DNA from: Firmicutes bacterium CAG:341
GTDB taxonomy: Bacteria > Bacillota > Clostridia > Oscillospirales > Acutalibacteraceae
Reading direction: 5' to 3'
NCBI GenBank assembly: GCA_000434995.1
Contig: FR895334.1
Coordinates: forward strand, 1 to 64,000
DNA: 64,000 nucleotides
Of this stretch, positions 6,654-15,945 are shown one piece after another; positions within the stretch are counted from its first letter, which is position 1; each line of letters opens with the position of its first letter. The translations under genes and the position numbers were made by a program. The notes beneath the pieces are model-generated. The model was given only the letters and a program-made list of their open reading frames with translations, ran no database searches and had not been told where the DNA came from.

Positions 6654-6846
6654 GGCACTTTTGGAAAGTGTACCGGGACAAATGGAAATTGATTCAATAA
6701 ATCTGAAAAACGGTTATAGCTTAAATTTAGTTGCTGGAGAGCAAGAAATAAATCAAGCCGGGTTTGAAGATGCATTAAATCAATTAAATGATATATTAGG
6801 CCTTTACAAATCATTAGAGGGCGGCAATAAGCTGCTACAAAAATAG
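6619..6846 (+). CDS. Small phage protein of unknown function
   Basis: About 75 residues, no cysteine or membrane segment, helical ends (DIQRIKALLES and FEDALNQLNDILGLYKSL). It overlaps the four-cysteine gene. A TTG at 6619 sits 8 bases after AAAGGA. An ATG at 6610 overlaps that ribosome site and is less likely, though it cannot be excluded. It is the last gene of the rightward phage block. Function unknown. Confidence 0.5.
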   Translation: MLVEKVDIQRIKALLESVPGQMEIDSINLKNGYSLNLVAGEQEINQAGFEDALNQLNDILGLYKSLEGGNKLLQK

Positions 6847-6887
6847 TAACAAAAATTTTGCGCAATTGTTTTTGCAGGGTAAAACCG

Positions 6888-6943
6888 TTGACATACCGTG
6901 CTTTTTTTGATATAATTGCACAAAATAAATATTTTGTGCAATT
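6888..6943 (+). promoter_or_regulatory. Consensus promoter with overlapping 30-bp palindrome
   Basis: TTGACA (6888-6893), 17-bp spacer, TATAAT (6911-6916). A perfect inverted repeat starts inside the -10: AATTGCACAAAATA (6914-6927), AA, TATTTTGTGCAATT (6930-6943). A third half site, TTTTGCGCAATT, lies at 6856-6867 upstream of the -35. This is the arrangement of a strong promoter shut off by a dimeric repressor. The transcript would run toward xer with a leader of nearly 290 nt. Confidence 0.65.
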
Positions 6944-7072
6944 TGGGGAGGCGAAAAGGCTGAAATATTGAAATTTTGCTAAAATCTTGTTAAAATAGCG
7001 AAATAAAGCATTGTAATTATCATTTTAACATTTCTGCTGATTTCAGGCTATAATTTCCAGCCGTTCAGTTTA

Positions 7073-7100
7073 TTTTGAATGATACTTGTATCATTCAAAA
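7073..7100. repeat. Perfect 28-bp palindrome, candidate Xer (dif-like) site
   Basis: TTTTGAATGATAC (7073-7085), TT, GTATCATTCAAAA (7088-7100). The total of 28 bp equals the length of dif sites, and it lies 110 bp upstream of the xer start codon. It does not match the known Bacillus or proteobacterial dif sequence, and its arms are more symmetric than usual. A regulator operator is the main alternative. No second copy was seen in the first 100 bases. Confidence 0.45.
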
Positions 7101-7210
7101 TGATTCTATTTGATGATTATTTATTTTATATAATGATGATTGATTATTTTTACATAATAAAATTGTGTTTTGATTTACAAAATCAATTTAATATATAGGA
7201 GTTGATAAAT

Positions 7211-8185
7211 TTGCGTAAAGATGAATTTGGTACATTACCGAAACTTGTTCAAAAATATCTTGTATATATTGAAGCTATTAAAGGTCACAGTGAAAAATCC
7301 GTTTTGGAATACGCTTCTGATTTGCGTACTTTTTTTAGATATATGACTAAATTAAAAGGTTTGTACAGTTTTGATACAGATGAAGAGAAAATTGACTTGT
7401 CCCCTATTGATTTAGAATTTATACAGAGCGTAAAACTTGAAGACGCGTATGAATTTATGATATATTGTAAAAATGTACGCCAAAACAATGAAGCTACCCG
7501 TGCAAGACGCGTAATAAGTATTAGGCGATTTTATACATATTTAACTGATAATTTAGGCGTTCTTGAAAAAAATCCGCTTAAAAATTTAGATATTCCAAAA
7601 ACAAAAAAATCGCTTCCTAAATACCTTACGCTTGACGAAGCGGAAAAGCTTTTATCTGTAATTGAAGGTAAATACAAAGAGCGAGATTACGCAATTATTA
7701 CTTTATTTTTAAATTGCGGTATGCGACTGAGTGAACTTGTTTCAATAGATTATAACGATATAAAAACAGACGGCACTATCGTTATTACCGGTAAAGGAAA
7801 TAAGGAGCGAACAGTATATCTTAACCAGGCTTGCATCAACGCTATAACAGCATATTTGAAAGTTAGGCCACATGACAAAGTTAAAGACAAAGCTTTGTTT
7901 TTAAGTTCGAGAAATCAAAGAATAAGTAACAGAAGTGTTCAGCATATTGTTGAAACATATATTAAAAAAGCCGGACTTGGCGACAGAGGTTTATCTGTAC
8001 ATAAGCTCAGGCATACTGCTGCAACTTTAATGTACCAATACGGTAATGTAGATGTGTTATTATTAAAAGAAATACTCGGCCATGAAAATTTGAGTACAAC
8101 GGAAATATATACTCATATAAGTGATGACGCAACTAAAAAAGCAGTTGATTCAAACCCGTTGTCAAATGAAAAGCCTAAATGGTAA
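7211..8185 (+). CDS. xerD: Tyrosine recombinase XerC/XerD family
   Basis: 324 residues. An N-terminal SAM-like core-binding domain (about 8-110) precedes the catalytic domain (about 135-310) with all active residues: Arg in GMRLSEL, Lys in TGKGNKERTV, HKLRHTAA, the second His in LGHENLSTTEIYTH and the Tyr in that motif. Xer proteins resolve chromosome dimers at dif. The TTG at 7211 stands 9 bases after AGGAG; the in-frame TTG at 7202 directly abuts AGGAG and is unlikely. It converges with spoIIM. xerD and spoIIM are also near neighbours in Bacillus, so this is read as the host recombinase rather than a phage integrase. Whether it is XerC or XerD is unresolved. Confidence 0.8.
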   Translation: MRKDEFGTLPKLVQKYLVYIEAIKGHSEKSVLEYASDLRTFFRYMTKLKGLYSFDTDEEKIDLSPIDLEFIQSVKLEDAYEFMIYCKNVRQNNEATRARRVISIRRFYTYLTDNLGVLEKNPLKNLDIPKTKKSLPKYLTLDEAEKLLSVIEGKYKERDYAIITLFLNCGMRLSELVSIDYNDIKTDGTIVITGKGNKERTVYLNQACINAITAYLKVRPHDKVKDKALFLSSRNQRISNRSVQHIVETYIKKAGLGDRGLSVHKLRHTAATLMYQYGNVDVLLLKEILGHENLSTTEIYTHISDDATKKAVDSNPLSNEKPKW

Positions 8186-8807
8186 TAATGCTTTTGAGTA
8201 AAGTTTCTAATACTGCCGATACCCCGGAACATATGATAATTGCTAAACCATATATCAAAAATTCTTTTATGCTTGGCTTGAAATCAATTTTTGATACACT
8301 TTCTTTTTTAGTTATGCTGACTATTTCTTTTGATACATTACTGCTTGTTTTTATAGTGAACATAAGTATTGTTAAAAATAGTGCTGAAAAAGGAGCAATC
8401 AATATTATTGCATATCCTACGCCTTTTGTTTGAAAATTCATGTAATAATAAGCTGTGCTTATACCTGTTTGTAAGCCTAATATAAAAGGAATTATGTTAA
8501 CTATTCCGTATCCGATAAGGCAAAATGCAAGAAAAACCGTAATTAAAAAAAGCGACATATAATTACAAATATTTTCGCAAAACAATTGGCTTACAGTTGT
8601 GTTTTTAGATTGAAAGAGTTTATCAAATGAATTGCTTTGCAAAAGACGATATATTACAGAGCCGATTGCAAGCGCGCAGGAATACAACACAGTTGAATAA
8701 ATTATTGTTTTATTATCAATGATTATTTTTTCAAAATCTATTTTCTTTTCGTCTTCGCTGTCTTCTAAATTGAATTCTTTTTTTAATTCCAAAGGTATAT
8801 CATTCAT
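8175..8807 (-). CDS. spoIIM: Stage II sporulation protein M-like membrane protein
   Basis: 210 residues: an acidic cytoplasmic N-terminus, then about five membrane segments (about 40-57, 82-115, 130-150, 190-208) with GLQTGIS and the KGVGYAIILIAPFSAL stretch typical of SpoIIM. SpoIIM is part of the DMP peptidoglycan-degrading machine (SpoIID-M-P) needed for engulfment of the forespore. Its 3' end overlaps the xer 3' end by 11 bases, tail to tail. Assignment comes from topology and neighbourhood as well as sequence. Confidence 0.7.
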   Translation of the reverse strand: MNDIPLELKKEFNLEDSEDEKKIDFEKIIIDNKTIIYSTVLYSCALAIGSVIYRLLQSNSFDKLFQSKNTTVSQLFCENICNYMSLFLITVFLAFCLIGYGIVNIIPFILGLQTGISTAYYYMNFQTKGVGYAIILIAPFSALFLTILMFTIKTSSNVSKEIVSITKKESVSKIDFKPSIKEFLIYGLAIIICSGVSAVLETLLKSIITI

Positions 8808-8810
8808 ATT

Positions 8811-9197
8811 TTATTTCCTCTTCCCTGCCGATATAACTGAAGCAATAAATGAAACAGAAACTATTATTGCAAGCGATATGAACAACTGAACAAAATCTTT
8901 GTTTTTAAATGCATAATTCGCGACAGAAAATATTACTATTGGTATAATCGAAGCAAAAGACAGTGCTGAAATGTTATGCTTAAACCCTTTTAAGCATAGT
9001 GTTGGCACAATAAATGACGAAAAAGCACAAGTAACATAGCCGCAATATTTACATATAATTAAGTCTAAATCAAATTTTAATACGGCAAAAGAAAAAATAA
9101 ATGATAAAGCACTAATTGATAAAGCTGTAAAAATTATAGATTTTAAAACAAATTTAATAATTATGCTTTTTGCGTTTAAATTACTGATTTTAGGCAT
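8811..9197 (-). CDS. TIGR04086-type membrane protein
   Basis: 128 residues with four hydrophobic segments and a basic end (SAGKRK). Small four-helix proteins of this type are found next to yajC in Clostridia; function is unknown. The ATG at 9197 follows a GGGGG ribosome site. A longer TTG reading from 9227 lacks one. That ribosome site is inside the right arm of a hairpin (see 9198-9238). It ends 3 bases before spoIIM and probably shares its transcript. Confidence 0.6.
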   Translation of the reverse strand: MPKISNLNAKSIIIKFVLKSIIFTALSISALSFIFSFAVLKFDLDLIICKYCGYVTCAFSSFIVPTLCLKGFKHNISALSFASIIPIVIFSVANYAFKNKDFVQLFISLAIIVSVSFIASVISAGKRK

Positions 9198-9238
9198 AAT
9201 AAAACCCCCTGAATAATTACTATTCAAGGGGTTGTTTT
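9198..9238 (-). promoter_or_regulatory. Hairpin that includes the downstream ribosome site
   Basis: On the minus strand, AACCCCTTGAATAG pairs almost fully with TTATTCAGGGGGTT, and the next gene's GGGGG ribosome site is part of the second arm. A short T-rich stretch follows. It may act as a weak terminator after yajC, as a translational lock on the next gene, or as both. Confidence 0.5.
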
Positions 9239-9250
9239 TTTAGAACAAAA

Positions 9251-9685
9251 TTATTTTTCGTTTTTGTCAGCTTTATCAGATCCTTCTTTTTTATCTGACT
9301 TTTTTGAAGCTTTCTTTTCTTTTGCAGCTTCTCTTGCAGCTTCAATTTCTTTTTGACGCTGCTCATTTTTGGTTTTGTTTGTGTTAATTGCCCAGCGTTC
9401 AATTTTCATTTTGTTTCTGTCAGCACCGGTTTCAATGATAAGGTCGTTTTCACGAATTGTAACAACACGGCCAACAATACCGCCGATTGTAACAATCTCA
9501 TCGCCGATTTCAAGAGCATTTCTCATTTCCTGCTCTTCCTTTTGACGCTTCTTTTGTGGGCGAATCATAAGAAAATACATAACAGCAAATAAAATAACCA
9601 TCATTACAATCATTTGAATGCTGCTTGATTTCTGATTAGCAGTATTTGATGTTGCATTTTGTGCGAACAATAAAATAGATTCCAT
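9251..9685 (-). CDS. yajC: YajC, preprotein translocase accessory subunit
   Basis: 144 residues. A single membrane segment (about 25-45) ends in FLMIRPQKKRQKE, the family signature. The conserved small domain EIGDEIVTIGGIVGRVVTI follows, then a long Lys/Glu-rich tail (about 100-144). YajC associates with SecDF in the Sec pathway. The ATG at 9685 follows GGAGGAA; the frame extends to a TTG inside that motif, which is not used here. Upstream of it lie tgt and queA, the standard yajC neighbours. Confidence 0.92.
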   Translation of the reverse strand: MESILLFAQNATSNTANQKSSSIQMIVMMVILFAVMYFLMIRPQKKRQKEEQEMRNALEIGDEIVTIGGIVGRVVTIRENDLIIETGADRNKMKIERWAINTNKTKNEQRQKEIEAAREAAKEKKASKKSDKKEGSDKADKNEK

Positions 9686-9755
9686 AAAAATAGTTTCCTC
9701 CAATAATATGATAAATGATATTATAAATTAAATTTATACATTTTGCAAGACTTTT

Positions 9756-10901
<1,146 letters not shown>

Positions 10902-10914
10902 TCAAAATAAATAA

Positions 10915-11943
10915 TCAGTGAATAAACATTGCGTCGCCGAAACTGAAAAATCTGTATTTTTCTTTTACTGCGGTGTTATATGCATTCATAATATTGTCAA
11001 AACCGGCAAATGCAGAAACAAGCATTATGAGCGTGCTTTCAGGCAAATGGAAGTTTGTAATAAGTGCATCCATACATTTGAATTCGTAACCCGGATATAT
11101 AAATATGCTTGTATCATCTTCATCTGCACAAATGCATCCGTTTTTAGTTGCAACTGATTCTAATGTTCTGCAACTTGTTGTTCCTACTGATATAACCCTG
11201 CCTCCGTTTTTTTTGGTTTCGTTAATTAAATCAGCAGTTTCCTGTGGCATAATATAATGCTCTGTATGCATAGTATGTTTTGTGACATCATCAACTTTAA
11301 CGGGCCTGAAAGTGCCAAGTCCTACATGAAGTGTTACATATCCGATATTTATACCTTTTGCTTTAATTTCTTCAAGCATTTCTTTGGTAAAATGCAAACC
11401 GGCAGTCGGAGCTGCGGCTGAACCCAAATGCTCGCTGTAAACTGTTTGGTATCTTTCTTTATCATTAAGCTTTTCCTTAATATATGGTGGAAGTGGCATT
11501 TGACCTATTTCATCTAACACGGCATAAATATTAGCGTCGCAGTCAAATTTGATTATTCTGTTTCCGTCTTCAAGTACATTAATAACCTTGCATTCAAGCT
11601 TTCCATCGCCAAAAACAAATTCTGTACCGATTTTTGCTTTTTTCCCTGGTTTGCAAAGGCATTCCCATACAAGATTTTCATGTTGTTTTAAGAGTAAAAA
11701 TTCGACAACAGCACCGGTTTCTTTTTTTACGCCGAAAATTCTTGCAGGTATTACTCTTGTATCATTAAGTATTAAGCAATCACCGGGTACCAAATAATCA
11801 GTTAAATCTTTAAAAATTTTATGCTCAATTTCACCTGTTTTCTTATCTAAAAGCATAAGCCTTGATGCATTTCTCGGCTCAATCGGGGTTTGAGCAATAA
11901 GTTCCTGTGGTAAATCATAATAAAAGTCTGAAGTTTTCATCAT
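10915..11943 (-). CDS. queA: S-adenosylmethionine:tRNA ribosyltransferase-isomerase
   Basis: 342 residues, usual length. Typical stretches include [22 protein letters not shown] at the N-terminus, [25 protein letters not shown] and [11 protein letters not shown]. It adds the epoxycyclopentane ring to preQ1 in tRNA using SAM. First gene of the queA-tgt-yajC unit. It is divergent from asd with about 160 bases between them. Confidence 0.97.
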   Translation of the reverse strand: MMKTSDFYYDLPQELIAQTPIEPRNASRLMLLDKKTGEIEHKIFKDLTDYLVPGDCLILNDTRVIPARIFGVKKETGAVVEFLLLKQHENLVWECLCKPGKKAKIGTEFVFGDGKLECKVINVLEDGNRIIKFDCDANIYAVLDEIGQMPLPPYIKEKLNDKERYQTVYSEHLGSAAAPTAGLHFTKEMLEEIKAKGINIGYVTLHVGLGTFRPVKVDDVTKHTMHTEHYIMPQETADLINETKKNGGRVISVGTTSCRTLESVATKNGCICADEDDTSIFIYPGYEFKCMDALITNFHLPESTLIMLVSAFAGFDNIMNAYNTAVKEKYRFFSFGDAMFIH

Positions 11944-11961
11944 ATTCTCCGTAAATTTTGA

Positions 11962-11991
11962 TTGACATATATATATAATAAGTGTTATTAT
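11962..11991 (+). promoter_or_regulatory. Predicted promoter of the asd-dapA-dapB operon
   Basis: TTGACA (11962-11967), 18-bp spacer, TATTAT (11986-11991). About 105 bases of leader remain before the asd ATG; the leader contains a short ACGGT/ACCGT-bounded hairpin (about 12003-12039). It is too short for a lysine riboswitch. Confidence 0.5.
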
Positions 11992-12101
11992 AACAAATAA
12001 GTACGGTACACGCTCAAAGCTCAGGTGTGCGAAACCGTCAACAAGTATTATATTGCATATTATCTTGTTTTACAAGTTATTTTTTAAGGAGATTACAAAC
12101 T

Positions 12102-13190
12102 ATGAGTAAAAAGTACAATGTCGGCATTGTCGGCGCAACCGGTATGGTAGGTCAAAGATTTGCAACATTACTTGAAAACCATCCTTGGTTTAATGTTGTT
12201 TGCCTTGCAGCATCATCAAGAAGTGCAGGAAAAACTTATGAAGAAGCTGTCGGTAAAAAATGGTGTATGGATAAACCTATTCCTGAAAATATGAAAAACA
12301 TTGTTGTTATGGACGCAACAAATGATATTGATAAAATCACTTCACAGGTTGATTTCGTTTTCTGTGCAGTTGATATGAAAAAAGATGAAATTAAAGCACT
12401 TGAAGAAGAATATGCTAAGCACGAATGCCCTGTTGTTTCAAATAACAGCGCACATAGATTTACACCTGATGTTCCTATGGTAGTTCCTGAGCTGAATGCA
12501 GAGCATATAAATATTATTCCTTCACAAAGAAAAAGACTTGGTACAAAGCGAGGATTTATTGCTGTTAAATCTAATTGCTCACTTCAGTCATATGTTCCGG
12601 CTCTTTTCCCTCTTAAAGATAAGTTCCCAATTAAGAAAGTTCTTGTATGTACTTATCAGGCAATTTCCGGTGCAGGTAAAACATTTGAAACTTGGCCTGA
12701 AATGATTGATAATGTTATTCCTTACATTGGCGGCGAAGAAGAAAAGAGTGAAAAGGAACCTCTCAAGCTTATGGGTAAAATTGTAGGCGATGAAATTGTT
12801 TCAGCTGATTCACCTGCTTTTACAGCTCAATGCATTCGTGTTCCTGTTTCAAACGGTCACCTCGGTGCTGTTTTTGTTGAGTTTGAAGATAAGAAGCCTA
12901 CAAAGGAAGAGATGATTGAAATTTGGGAAAATTATTCAGGCAGAGCGCAAGAGCTTAAACTTCCGTCAGCTCCAAAGCAATTCCTTCATTATTTCACAGA
13001 ACCTGACCGCCCTCAAATCCATTCTGAAAGAATGCTTGAAAACGGTATGGCTGTTTCAATCGGCAGACTCAGAGAAGATACACAGTACGATTATAAATTC
13101 GTATGCCTTTCTCATAACACACTTCGCGGTGCAGCAGGCGGCGCAGTTCTTCTTGGTGAACTTCTTGCTGCTGAAGGTTATTTTGACTAA
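12102..13190 (+). CDS. asd: Aspartate-semialdehyde dehydrogenase, archaeal/fungal type
   Basis: 362 residues. N-terminal NADP-binding GIVGATGMVGQRF, nucleophile Cys in KSNCSLQSYVPAL, and the ISGAGK and FTAQCIRVPVSNGHLG substrate regions. The long insertion pattern (GTKRGFIAVKSNCS) marks the archaeal/fungal-like group rather than the classic E. coli type. It reduces aspartyl phosphate to aspartate semialdehyde, the entry to lysine and diaminopimelate. The ATG at 12102 has TAAGGAG in front; the open frame upstream is not coding. Confidence 0.95.
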   Translation: MSKKYNVGIVGATGMVGQRFATLLENHPWFNVVCLAASSRSAGKTYEEAVGKKWCMDKPIPENMKNIVVMDATNDIDKITSQVDFVFCAVDMKKDEIKALEEEYAKHECPVVSNNSAHRFTPDVPMVVPELNAEHINIIPSQRKRLGTKRGFIAVKSNCSLQSYVPALFPLKDKFPIKKVLVCTYQAISGAGKTFETWPEMIDNVIPYIGGEEEKSEKEPLKLMGKIVGDEIVSADSPAFTAQCIRVPVSNGHLGAVFVEFEDKKPTKEEMIEIWENYSGRAQELKLPSAPKQFLHYFTEPDRPQIHSERMLENGMAVSIGRLREDTQYDYKFVCLSHNTLRGAAGGAVLLGELLAAEGYFD

Positions 13191-13226
13191 ACAATATAAT
13201 TTGTATATTTTAAGGAGATAATCATT

Positions 13227-14117
13227 ATGAAGAATCCTATATTTACAGGTGCGGCAGTTGCTATCATTACACCAATGAACGAAGACGGCACTGTTAATTA
13301 TGATGAATTTGCAAAGTTTATCGACTTTCAAATTGAAAACGGTACTGATGCTATTGTAGTATGCGGTACAACCGGTGAAAGCTCAACACTCAAAGTAGTT
13401 GAGCATAATGAATGTATCAGATGGTGCGTTGAATATGTAAATCACAGAGTTCCTGTTATTGCAGGTACCGGCTCAAACAGCACAGCTTGTGCTATTGAAA
13501 TCAGCCGCGAAGCTTGTAAAAACGGTGCTGATGCGCTTTTACTCGTTACTCCGTACTATAATAAAACAAGCCAGAGAGGTCTTATAGCTCACTATACAGC
13601 TATTCACGATGCAACAGATCTTCCTATTATTCTTTACAATGTTCCTTCAAGAACAGGCGTTAACATTAAGCCGGAAACAGCAGCCGAGCTTGCAAAGCTT
13701 CCGAGAGTTAACGGTATTAAGGAAGCATCAGGTGACCTTGACCAAGTAGCAAAGATTCATGAACTTTGCGGTGACGAACTTAATATTTGGAGCGGTAATG
13801 ACGACCAAATTTATGATATTCTTGAGCGCGGCGGTAAAGGTGTAATCAGCGTTCTTTCTAACATTGCACCAAAAGAAACACATGATATTGTTGCCAAATA
13901 TTTAGATGGTGACAAGCCGGCATCAAAGGAACTTATGGATAAGTATGAAAAGCTTGCCAAGGCAATGTTTGTTGATGTTAATCCGATTCCTGTTAAAGAA
14001 GCAGTAAGTCTTATCGGTTTTAACGCAGGCCCGTTAAGACTTCCTCTTGTTGAAATGGATGAAGCTAACAAGAAATATGTTAAAGAAACAATGGAAGAAT
14101 ACGGATTAGTAAAATAA
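13227..14117 (+). CDS. dapA: 4-hydroxy-tetrahydrodipicolinate synthase
   Basis: 296 residues, a TIM barrel of usual length. CGTTGESSTL (substrate pocket), PYYNKTSQRG with the catalytic Tyr, YNVPSRTG, and the Schiff-base Lys in NGIKEASGD. It condenses aspartate semialdehyde with pyruvate. It lies 36 bases after asd with TTAAGGAG in front and is followed by dapB, so three successive steps of the pathway are in one operon. Confidence 0.97.
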   Translation: MKNPIFTGAAVAIITPMNEDGTVNYDEFAKFIDFQIENGTDAIVVCGTTGESSTLKVVEHNECIRWCVEYVNHRVPVIAGTGSNSTACAIEISREACKNGADALLLVTPYYNKTSQRGLIAHYTAIHDATDLPIILYNVPSRTGVNIKPETAAELAKLPRVNGIKEASGDLDQVAKIHELCGDELNIWSGNDDQIYDILERGGKGVISVLSNIAPKETHDIVAKYLDGDKPASKELMDKYEKLAKAMFVDVNPIPVKEAVSLIGFNAGPLRLPLVEMDEANKKYVKETMEEYGLVK

Positions 14118-14138
14118 TAATTATTAAGGAAGTTAAAA

Positions 14139-14891
14139 ATGACTAAGCTAATTATTACCGGTGCTAACGGAAAAATGGGAAAAGTTATTAAAAGTATTGT
14201 TGAAAATCGTGATGATTGCGAAATCGTTGCCGGTGTTGACCTTAATACTGATGATAACGGTGCCTTCCCTATTTATTCAAGCATAAATGATATTAAAGAA
14301 AGTGCAGATGCGATTATTGATTTTTCAAATCCTGTACTTCTTAATGATTTACTTTCTTATTCTGAAAAGACCTCTACCCCACTTGTTATTGCAACAACGG
14401 GTTACAGTGATGAGCAAAAGAAGCAGATTGCCCAAGCATCAAAAACAACACCTATTTTCTTTACATATAATATGAGTATGGGTGTTAATCTTCTCGCTAA
14501 TCTTGCTAAAAAAGCAGTTGAAGTGCTTGGTGATGATTTTGATATTGAAATTGTAGAAAAACATCATAATCAAAAAATTGATGCACCGAGCGGAACCGCC
14601 CTTATGCTTGCAGATGCAATGTGTGAGGAAATTGAAAAGCCTATGAAGTATGAATATGACCGTCATTCAAAGCGTGAAAAGCGTACTAAAAATGAAATCG
14701 GTATTCACGCTGTAAGAGGCGGCACAATAGTCGGTGAACACGAAATTATATTTGCAGGCAGGGATGAAATAATTACCCTATCACATTCAGCAAGAAGCAA
14801 GGAAATTTTTGCTGTCGGTGCTGTTAATGCTGCGGTTTATATGAACGGCAAGGGCGCCGGTCTTTATGATATGAAAGAACTTATTGATTAA
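14139..14891 (+). CDS. dapB: 4-hydroxy-tetrahydrodipicolinate reductase
   Basis: 250 residues. N-terminal dinucleotide site ITGANGKMGK, the family signature EKHHNQKIDAPSGTA with catalytic His and Lys, and VRGGTIVGEHEIIF. It makes tetrahydrodipicolinate, precursor of DAP for the wall, of lysine, and in spores of dipicolinate. It ends just before a strong terminator. Confidence 0.97.
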   Translation: MTKLIITGANGKMGKVIKSIVENRDDCEIVAGVDLNTDDNGAFPIYSSINDIKESADAIIDFSNPVLLNDLLSYSEKTSTPLVIATTGYSDEQKKQIAQASKTTPIFFTYNMSMGVNLLANLAKKAVEVLGDDFDIEIVEKHHNQKIDAPSGTALMLADAMCEEIEKPMKYEYDRHSKREKRTKNEIGIHAVRGGTIVGEHEIIFAGRDEIITLSHSARSKEIFAVGAVNAAVYMNGKGAGLYDMKELID

Positions 14892-14897
14892 GTTATA

Positions 14898-14935
14898 ACA
14901 AGACAAACTTCTAAAGGTTTGTCTTGTTTTTTTTA
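14898..14935 (+). terminator. Intrinsic terminator of the asd-dapA-dapB operon
   Basis: ACAAGACAAAC (14898-14908) pairs perfectly with GTTTGTCTTGT (14917-14927); eight T follow. Confidence 0.92.
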
Positions 14936-14983
14936 TATAAATATGTTTTAATATATATAATATATTATGGTGGTGAATGGAAT

Positions 14984-15922
14984 ATGAATATTCAGCAGCT
15001 TCGCTGTATTGTGGAAATAGCAAGAGTAGGTTCAATTACAAAAGCAGCGGAAAATCTATATATGAATCAGCCTAATTTAAGTCGCACGGTAATTGAATTT
15101 GAAAAAGAATACGGCGTAACATTATTTATAAGAAATTCCCAAGGTGTTACTTTAACCGATAATGGCAAAAAAGTTGTTGAAAAAGCCGAGGAAATTATTA
15201 AAAAGACTAATGATTTAAATCATTTTCTATATAATAATGATAAAGAAAAAATAAATGTTAAACTTGCTGTTCCGCGCGCTTCGTATATTTCTGTTGCTTT
15301 TTGTGATACCATTAAATGTTTTGACAATAATAATTTTAATATTTCATTTAAGGAGTGTAATAATACAGATATTTTAAATGATGTAATGATGAACGGTTAC
15401 AATCTTGGTATTATCAGAGTTCCGGCAGATTTGGAAGCAAAATATAAAAAGATGCTTACTTCAAAACAAATGCAGTTTAAGGAAATATGGAATTTTAAAT
15501 GCAATGTTGTATTTTCAAAAAATCATCCGCTTGCCGGCAAAGACAAACTTTGCTTTAATGATTTAAAAGAATATTCCGTATTATTGCACGATGATGAGTA
15601 TGTTCCGTTTATATCTAAAGAAGAAATAAAGAAACTCACTCCTTCATATGATTCATCCAGCAAGATTTTAATACAGGAAAGAGGCAGCCAATTTGATATT
15701 TTATCCCGCCTTGCAAAAACATATATGTGGGCAACCCCTATTCCGCAGACACTGCTTGATAATCATAAACTCGTAATGAAAAAATGTATTGATAATAAGC
15801 AATCTTTTGTTGATATTCTTATTTATCCTAAAAATTATTCTCTTTCCGAATTTGAAAAGAAATTCATTGAAAATATATTTGAAATTAAATATGCACTTGA
15901 AAACGGTGAAAATGCAGATTAA
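14984..15922 (+). CDS. LysR-family transcriptional regulator
   Basis: 312 residues. The N-terminal winged HTH is MNIQQLRCIVEIARVGSITKAAENLYMNQPNLSRTV, and the rest is the periplasmic-binding-like effector domain. GGTGGTGAATGG lies in front of the ATG at 14984; the frame upstream is not used. It stands between the dap operon and pflB, both on the same strand but separated by terminators. The target and ligand are not known from sequence. Confidence 0.9.
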   Translation: MNIQQLRCIVEIARVGSITKAAENLYMNQPNLSRTVIEFEKEYGVTLFIRNSQGVTLTDNGKKVVEKAEEIIKKTNDLNHFLYNNDKEKINVKLAVPRASYISVAFCDTIKCFDNNNFNISFKECNNTDILNDVMMNGYNLGIIRVPADLEAKYKKMLTSKQMQFKEIWNFKCNVVFSKNHPLAGKDKLCFNDLKEYSVLLHDDEYVPFISKEEIKKLTPSYDSSSKILIQERGSQFDILSRLAKTYMWATPIPQTLLDNHKLVMKKCIDNKQSFVDILIYPKNYSLSEFEKKFIENIFEIKYALENGENAD

Positions 15923-15945
15923 ATCTGTATTTTTACCGTTTTTTT
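15894..15945 (+). terminator. Terminator overlapping the end of the LysR gene
   Basis: AACGGT...ACCGTT, AAAAT...ATTTT and CAGAT...ATCTG form a nested stem around an AA centre, followed by seven T. The left arm is the last codons of the gene. Confidence 0.8.

Larger units (their letters stand above)
1..6950. mobile_element. Inovirus-like (filamentous phage) prophage, left end outside the window
   Basis: A cluster of about 15 small genes with the hallmark set of a filamentous phage: a Zot/pI-type ATPase, an M13 pVIII-like signal-peptide coat protein followed by a strong terminator, a large membrane-anchored adsorption candidate, a pVI-like protein, an ssDNA-binding-like protein and an HUH-type Rep, with a divergent XRE repressor. 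The visible 6.9 kb matches the usual 5-8 kb inovirus genome size. The genes are packed and overlap, unlike the host operons to the right. The right limit lies somewhere between the last phage ORF (6846) and the host xer gene (7211). I found no direct repeat pair proving the att sites, and the left end may lie before base 1. Family assignment is by motif reading, not by search. Confidence 0.85.
6847..7210. other. Non-coding junction between phage genes and host xer
   Basis: 364 bases, very AT-rich, with no convincing gene. It holds a perfect-spacing promoter with an overlapping palindrome (6888-6943), a separate half-site copy (6856-6867) and a perfect 28-bp palindrome (7073-7100). The phage-host junction must lie in or near it. 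Confidence 0.7.

Noticed and set aside
7211..8185. Xer-type recombinase as the phage's own integrase
   Set aside because: It is convergent with spoIIM, a neighbour also seen in Bacillus, has the XerC/D length and full host-type motifs, and is separated from the phage genes by about 360 bases. Not fully excluded.
12000..12101. Lysine riboswitch before asd
   Set aside because: Only about 105 bases of leader and none of the conserved lysine-aptamer blocks; only a small hairpin is seen.
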